A DNA stretch of 60,000 bases. It comes from Antedon mediterranea (taxonomy: Eukaryota; Echinodermata; Crinoidea; Comatulida; Antedonidae). Both the position numbers and the translations under genes were made by a program. Each line of letters starts with the position of its first letter. Positions within the stretch are counted from its first letter, which is position 1. The stretch is taken from contig NC_092673.1 of assembly GCF_964355755.1 (NCBI RefSeq), forward strand, positions 33,553,648 to 33,613,647, in the 5' to 3' direction. The notes under the pieces are model-generated. The model was given only the letters and a program-made list of their open reading frames with translations. It was not told the DNA's origin and searched no databases. Positions 54,683 to 60,000 of this stretch are shown piece by piece.

Positions 54683-57587
54683 TTATATCTCTGCAAGTCA
54701 AGTGAACTATATAAATAAACTGTTTTTTATTTATGAAAGTTTTTGTCGTTTGAATTCTGATTTTAAAATCAATGAAAAAAAATATTTAAAAAAAACATCC
54801 GTATAGCCCAAAATAACTGAGTTTACTTGAAATGTTCAATAATTTATATTCGGGAAATAGTTCTATTTAGGCCCTATTATTATTAAGAATAAGCTAATAA
54901 TACACAAATGATGCAATAATTAGAACTCTGCGCATGTGCATAGTCGCATTTATTATATAATATCTATAATACCTTAAGATAAAAATCGAAATAATGAGAT
55001 TAATGCGTCAATTTAAAAATTAATGTATTTTATATAAGTTTTGCTTCCGGCCTATTTATCTCTGTAAAAATATATACAGTATCTAATTTTCTATTGTTGA
55101 AAAATCAATGATGAATTCTGTGCCAAGTACACGAATACTGAAACGTAGTTTCTGATTTATTTATGTAAAATATTCGATGGAAATCTTTCTGTAGAACCAT
55201 GACTTGAAGGGCGATTACCATCTTCCCAATAAAATGTCCTTCATACCTGCCCGTAAAGCATGGTTAGACTTGCCCCAACTGCGGGCTACAATTACACAAG
55301 TGAAATAAAAACTATTCCTTTAATCCATGATCACATGAACTTGTTTTCTCTCTTTGAGGAGACTTGCTAGACTCTGTAGTTATTGTCTTTCTAGTCGCGT
55401 AAGGCGACTCTACAGCTCACTAATAATATGTCGGTCGTTTTTTCGGTTGGTCGGTCGGTAAACACTAACTTGAGCAAGCGACTGCAGCCATGTATATGGC
55501 CTTGTTTATGTTAGTCCACCACCAGTCGGCGTTTTAATTTTTGTTTGAATACTAAAAATACGAACTCATGTATTATACGTATGAAACGCCATATGTGCCA
55601 AAATATTTACTTTTTACTAATTTCTGTCTAGAACCGTATCTGGTAGAGACATGCGAGCAAAAAAACACAACACAAAGCAACTGTACTAAAGTAGACTCGA
55701 CGAATACACTTGTTTTTATAATTGATTCATTATCCCCCGTGTTTAATTCTCCTTTAATTGTGTTATTATTACGCGTCTTCGTTTTTATAAAAACTGCGTC
55801 GACTCTAAGCAACCGATTTAATTTAACTTTCTAAAAACATGTATCTATTTATTAATCGGCTTTAATGTTGTTCTTCCAATTTAATATTTTTCTGCGCGAC
55901 GACATTATTTCAGAAAATATGATGCAAGTTGTCAATTGATACCTCTCGACGAAATCGGATTATATTTAAATGTTACTGATTTTTTTTTTCAATTCTATTA
56001 AATTCGTTAAAACTACTTTATGCTATAAGAGCATGGGTGACACTCCACACGTATCAGGCGATTTTCGTTAAGTGCTTCTTGAGTTTTAATACAAGGTTAA
56101 TGTATCGTGTATTTGTGTGATTATTTTTTATTAATTCTATCCTGTCTCTGTGATTGGCCATGACTTTTTGTTAATTTGTAACTATTATTGTATGTTTTAA
56201 TCACCATTGTTGCCACAATTATTATTTTTCACGTAATCATTATTATCAAGACTAGTAATATAGGCTATTGATAGGGTGCATTCGATTTTGACGACCTATG
56301 ACCTATGACGTCATGCTAATATATTTGTAGTAGATGCGTTAATTTTGAATTAGCAATAGACACAATAGGGGATATAATGAGACTTTTAGGTTGCATATTT
56401 TAGGACTTTTTTGATCCAAAAATGGCCGGGGTAATAATGTGAAGTGATTGAGTCTAGGCATTTGGCGCTATAATAAGGCCTACTGCATAAGAACGACATA
56501 CTATTTAATAATAAATATTATTAATCAAAAATTCGTATTGTAGAGGACATACTCATTAAAAAGCTTTATCATCGCGGTAGCTATAGTTCTAAGGCCGACA
56601 GTTTTAGGAATTTGTAAAGTCGACAATAATTTATAGGTCCCAGCTGCTAGACCCAAAAAACGTCTGGGAAAAGAGAGTTTATGAAGGCTCACGCTTGAAC
56701 GATTTTGGATTCTCGCCCTTTGATTGGTTGACGCGATCCAACAGACTGCGGAAGAATTTTTCATTTGTACCACCACCGTGAAAAGTCACGTTGACTCTAG
56801 AGGGTATTCAGTTGCATGCCTACAGGTTGAGGTCACACACACAGCACATAAAGTTCAAAATTGACCATTTTTAAATGCCATTTTTAATTAGTAGAGAAAT
56901 ATTTGTTGGCAAATAATACATTGTTAGAAAGGTACACGTGTCTTATTTCAAATGCTGTTGAAAATTAGCAGAAATATCAATTATTCAGTGAAATACAACC
57001 AGATTACTAACACCCACCAAAATGGCCATGATGTGATTTATTATTATATTAAGTTAGATTTTGTGTATTTTTGCGTTTAACCAACATATTTTTATTTTGT
57101 TACACGTTTCCATGGTAACAAAAACATATTTTCTATAAATTATTAATATATCTGTAGAAAGAACAATGATTAATTTTAAAATGTCGAGCGGCGTTTTTTG
57201 TAAGAAATATTTCTTGTTTACATTGCCATACTTTTTTCCGTTTATCACAAAAACAAGATATATACAGGGCCTAATAAGTAACAAAAGTGTCAAGGTGGGT
57301 GTACACGGCGCGCATTAGGCGCAGGCTTTAATTGTGCAGGTTAGGTGTAATTATTATTATTATTCATGTGATTTAAAAATAATCACTCATCTGAAGTAGA
57401 TTATATATTTTTAAATAGTTAATGCGAATGTGATTTATCTCGTCAAATATGAGTTCCATGAGTTAATAAGTTGTAGGATAGTGTGGCCATAAAGTGTTAA
57501 TCGCTTCTATGTACAACAGCTGTATTCAAATAACATTTACACTCGTTTCAACAGCTGGATTCAACATGAATTCAAGTCTATTGTAGG
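54683..57587. other. Long stretch with no recognised gene
   Basis: Open frames at 55568-55834 (both strands) and 56525-56776 (minus) have no recognised motif and no convincing splice sites. A DNA or RNA gene could be missed here. It may be intron of the GPCR gene. Confidence 0.4.
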
Positions 57588-57738
57588 TTAAGCTTGGTTC
57601 CCACTAGAGACGCAACGCACAGACGCAACGCAACGTGATTTGACCAATCACAAGCGATTGATTAGTAATTGAACAGTCGCTTGTCATTTGTCAACTGGCT
57701 TGCGTTACGTCCTTGCGTTGCGTCTCTGGAACCAAGCC
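57588..57738. mobile_element. Foldback element at TTAA, TTGGTTCCC family (copy N)
   Basis: TTAAGCTTGGTTCCCACTAG at the left; right end CGTCTCTGGAACCAAGC. 151 bp. Confidence 0.8.
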
Positions 57739-58050
57739 TATATGACTGGCTTACATATTTATATATTCAATTTTTAGAACGAGTTTTGATAACTTTAGGG
57801 TTAATACAGTATTAAACACGTGTTGGATTCTGATGTGAATGCACTTTTAACAGTTACACGATACGATAGATAGTATTTATTGTCATTTAAACAGCAAGGT
57901 AAAAATGAAATGTGATTGGTTAAATTTAATTTAGACATATGAAAATAATAATATATAGCGTCGTAACTAGAGATTCTAAAGTGATCTTACAAACTTGCTA
58001 TTAAACACATGAATTTAATGAATTATAAACAAGATTGAGGTTGAAGTCCT

Positions 58051-58310
58051 ATTCTACACGTATTGGATCCGGTGTGAATGTAGGCCTACCTTTAGTAGTT
58101 CGCCTTCTCAATGGTTATTGATCCAGTATTCTACACGTATTGGATCCGGTGTGAATGTAGGCCTACCTTTAGTAGTTCGCCTTCTCAATGGTTATTGATC
58201 CAGTATTCTATACTCATTGGATCTGGTGTGAAGGCACCTTTAGTACAGTAGTTACATAGGCGTACCTCTATAATTATGTCTTTCATCTAGTATTCTAAAT
58301 TCTACACTCA
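58051..58310. repeat. 77-bp tandem repeat, two perfect copies and a diverged third
   Basis: ATTCTACACGTATTGGATCC starts at 58051 and 58128 with identical continuation. At 58205 it becomes ATTCTATACTCATTGGATCT and diverges. Looser TTGGATC(T/C)GGTG words continue at 58310 and 58380. Confidence 0.9.
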
Positions 58311-58504
58311 TTGGATCTGGTGACGTGCGAATGCACCTTTAATAAACATGTAGGTATGGTTATCATGTGTTATACACATTGTATCCGATGTGAACAAACC
58401 TTTAAAACAGAGACTCTACGATTGTTATATGACGTCTACTCTAGTTGTGATTTTTTTTTAACTTTGTCTGAACGCACTCTTACAGTCTTGTATGAGTAAT
58501 ACTC

Positions 58505-58555
58505 ATACATTGTCCACCACATGATACTGTATCATGACTGTGGTGGACAATGTAT
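58505..58555. repeat. Nested hairpin, 17-bp perfect stem
   Basis: ATACATTGTCCACCACA pairs with TGTGGTGGACAATGTAT. The loop contains a second palindrome, ATGATACTGTATCAT. A precursor of this size is short for a microRNA; it may equally be a small foldback element. Confidence 0.8.
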
Positions 58556-59630
58556 TATATTTTTAGATTTGGAATAATGTAGGCCTAGTTTTGATTCCTG
58601 TTGCAAATGCACCTTTAGATAACTAGGCCGATCGCTTGTATATACCGTTTTCTGTTAAAAATCAATTTACTATAAAAAAAAAAAGGTTATTTCAGTAGAC
58701 TAAAACAAGATGTAACGTAATATAATACTAAAAATCGACTTTATTAAACTCACGAAGTAGGTCTGTTAGGTCTGATTTCTAGTCACCTCGTTTCCTTTTT
58801 TTAGAAATTATATTTTTTAATATTGCCTGTATTGTTTTTAAAACCACTTTATTACAGTGAACCTCTCCTTTGACATGACACATTTATTAACACATTTCAA
58901 ATTTATTTACTCATCGTTTTTAAATATAGTTTCATAATATAAATGATGGCAAGTATCTTGCATAGAGAAGTTTACAATTCTGTTTTCGCAGGACCCTTTT
59001 ACATAAAAAAAATAAAACAATAAACACAAAATAATAAATATAAATATATACATTTTAGAGTTGTTCATCAGCATAAAGCGATAAAAAGTGTTTTTCTAAC
59101 ATGATTATTTTATACATTTATTTTTTCTTAAAAAGAAAATATTCATTTTATTACTTCCAGTACATGTGAATTCTTTCTTTATATTTTAGAGCAAAAATAC
59201 ATATAATTAAGGAACCATTTTCCACTGAAACAAACATAGGCCTAACAGTATATGATAACTACGACAAACGGGTACTGTATTCAGAGACTTCATGGAGCAT
59301 TTTGTTCCATCTTATTAATTTACTGCGTTTCAATTTCATACATTATATGCCATATCAATATATTTCTACTTACATATAAGACACGCGTGTTATTCAAGTA
59401 AAATGAAATAGTGTTTACCGTGTTATGTTTCCCACACTCCTTGGGCGAATCCCGAATCGAAAGCCTCATGCGCATGCGTATTAATATTTCTATTTCTACT
59501 TTTTTTGTGACGACAAACAAAAAAAGCGCAATCAATCAGGAGACAACCCTAACGAGTGGCAATATATACTTATGCTTTAACACAACTCAGCCTGGACACC
59601 CAAGGGTCATTTTATGTTCCTGCTGACCAT
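58556..59630. other. AT-rich DNA, no gene recognised
   Basis: Both-strand short frames at 59320-59626 overlap and show no motif. Confidence 0.4.
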
Positions 59631-59708
59631 TTAATCATCCATGTATTCTACTGTATCTTCATTGGGATCCAGCCACTCTGATACCCACAGCATTGTAATT
59701 TTTTCAGT
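59631..59708 (-). CDS. Candidate 3'-terminal exon with acidic C-terminus
   Basis: The minus-strand frame reads EKITMLWVSEWLDPNEDT then VEYMDD and a TAA (59633-59631). The acidic end looks like a genuine protein C-terminus. The acceptor is unclear: ATCAG before TGGCTGG, or AAAG further up. No other exon was found, so it may be chance. Confidence 0.25.
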   Translation of the reverse strand, partial: TEKITMLWVSEWLDPNEDTVEYMDD

Positions 59709-60000
59709 AATTTGTCTTTGGATGTATTATACAATACTGTGTATATTTCTTGTGTAAATTAGCTATAGTCGTCACGTTGGTTGCACTATTAGAGAAAGCG
59801 CGTGCAGCGGATTAACATGTGATCAGTAGTAACAACCGTATTTGATACAAATAGATAGAGAAAAGCTTAATCAGTTCATGAAAAGCAATATTAACGCTAC
59901 AATCCAACGAAGTAAAGTTCGACTACTCCTGCGTTCTAATCATAATTAGTTTCATTCAACCTAGATACGGTAGTGTAATTATAAAACAGTGCAATAATGA

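Noticed and set aside
55568-55834. Mutually antisense ORFs of 88 and 79 codons
   Set aside because: Neither shows domain features, codon preference or splice sites; overlap on both strands is typical of chance.
56525-56776. 83-codon minus ORF with RFLGLAAGTYKLL
   Set aside because: Looks somewhat protein-like, but no family was recognised and no exon boundaries were found.

Overview
The window is AT-rich, intron-rich metazoan nuclear DNA. Exons are short with GT/AG boundaries, there are many tRNA-derived SINEs, short foldback DNA elements and non-LTR retrotransposons, and the word TAGGCCTA is very frequent. A marine deuterostome invertebrate, probably an echinoderm, fits best. That assignment is an inference from style and element types; no marker gene proves it. 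There is no sign of bacterial or organellar DNA.

Left third (1-19.3 kb): the 3' part of one plus-strand gene, rebuilt here as six phase-compatible exons (105-223, 754-845, 4800-4940, 5482-5612, 10042-10102, 18931-19260), with a stop at 19260 and AATAAA at 19294. The first exon looks like the C-terminal helix of a DUSP12-like dual-specificity phosphatase. The remaining ~250 residues are not recognised. Two of its introns carry minisatellites with 71-bp units. The one in the last intron is 6.7 kb (about 95 copies) and has a 2,265-bp higher-order duplication.

Middle (19.3-41 kb): no cellular gene was identified. This is a dense layering of mobile elements: foldback elements at TTAA sites, a 1.93-kb terminal-inverted-repeat element containing a second 1.12-kb element, a Ty3/Gypsy-type protease remnant (22.6-22.85 kb), SINEs, a polyA-tailed retrocopy with target-site duplication (31.6-31.9 kb), a nearly full-length but broken LINE (32.4-36.8 kb) and two other LINE 3' remnants.

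Right part (41-60 kb): a minus-strand exon (41115-41925) encodes TM4 to the C-terminus of a prokineticin-receptor-like class A GPCR. Its upstream exons were not found and may lie in or beyond the right part of the window. A ~32-copy 20-bp T/G-rich minisatellite lies directly upstream, in its intron. Further right are two copies of a repeat with an internal tRNA-Glu-like segment, a GGCCAATTG-type minisatellite, two tRNA-like genes (one between perfect 41-bp direct repeats), a perfect 34-bp palindrome, another LINE fossil, and long stretches in which nothing could be recognised.

No gene cluster or operon-like system is present. The two real genes appear functionally unrelated. The most unusual features are the phosphatase-tail gene with an unrecognised C-terminal domain and the large higher-order minisatellite inside its last intron.
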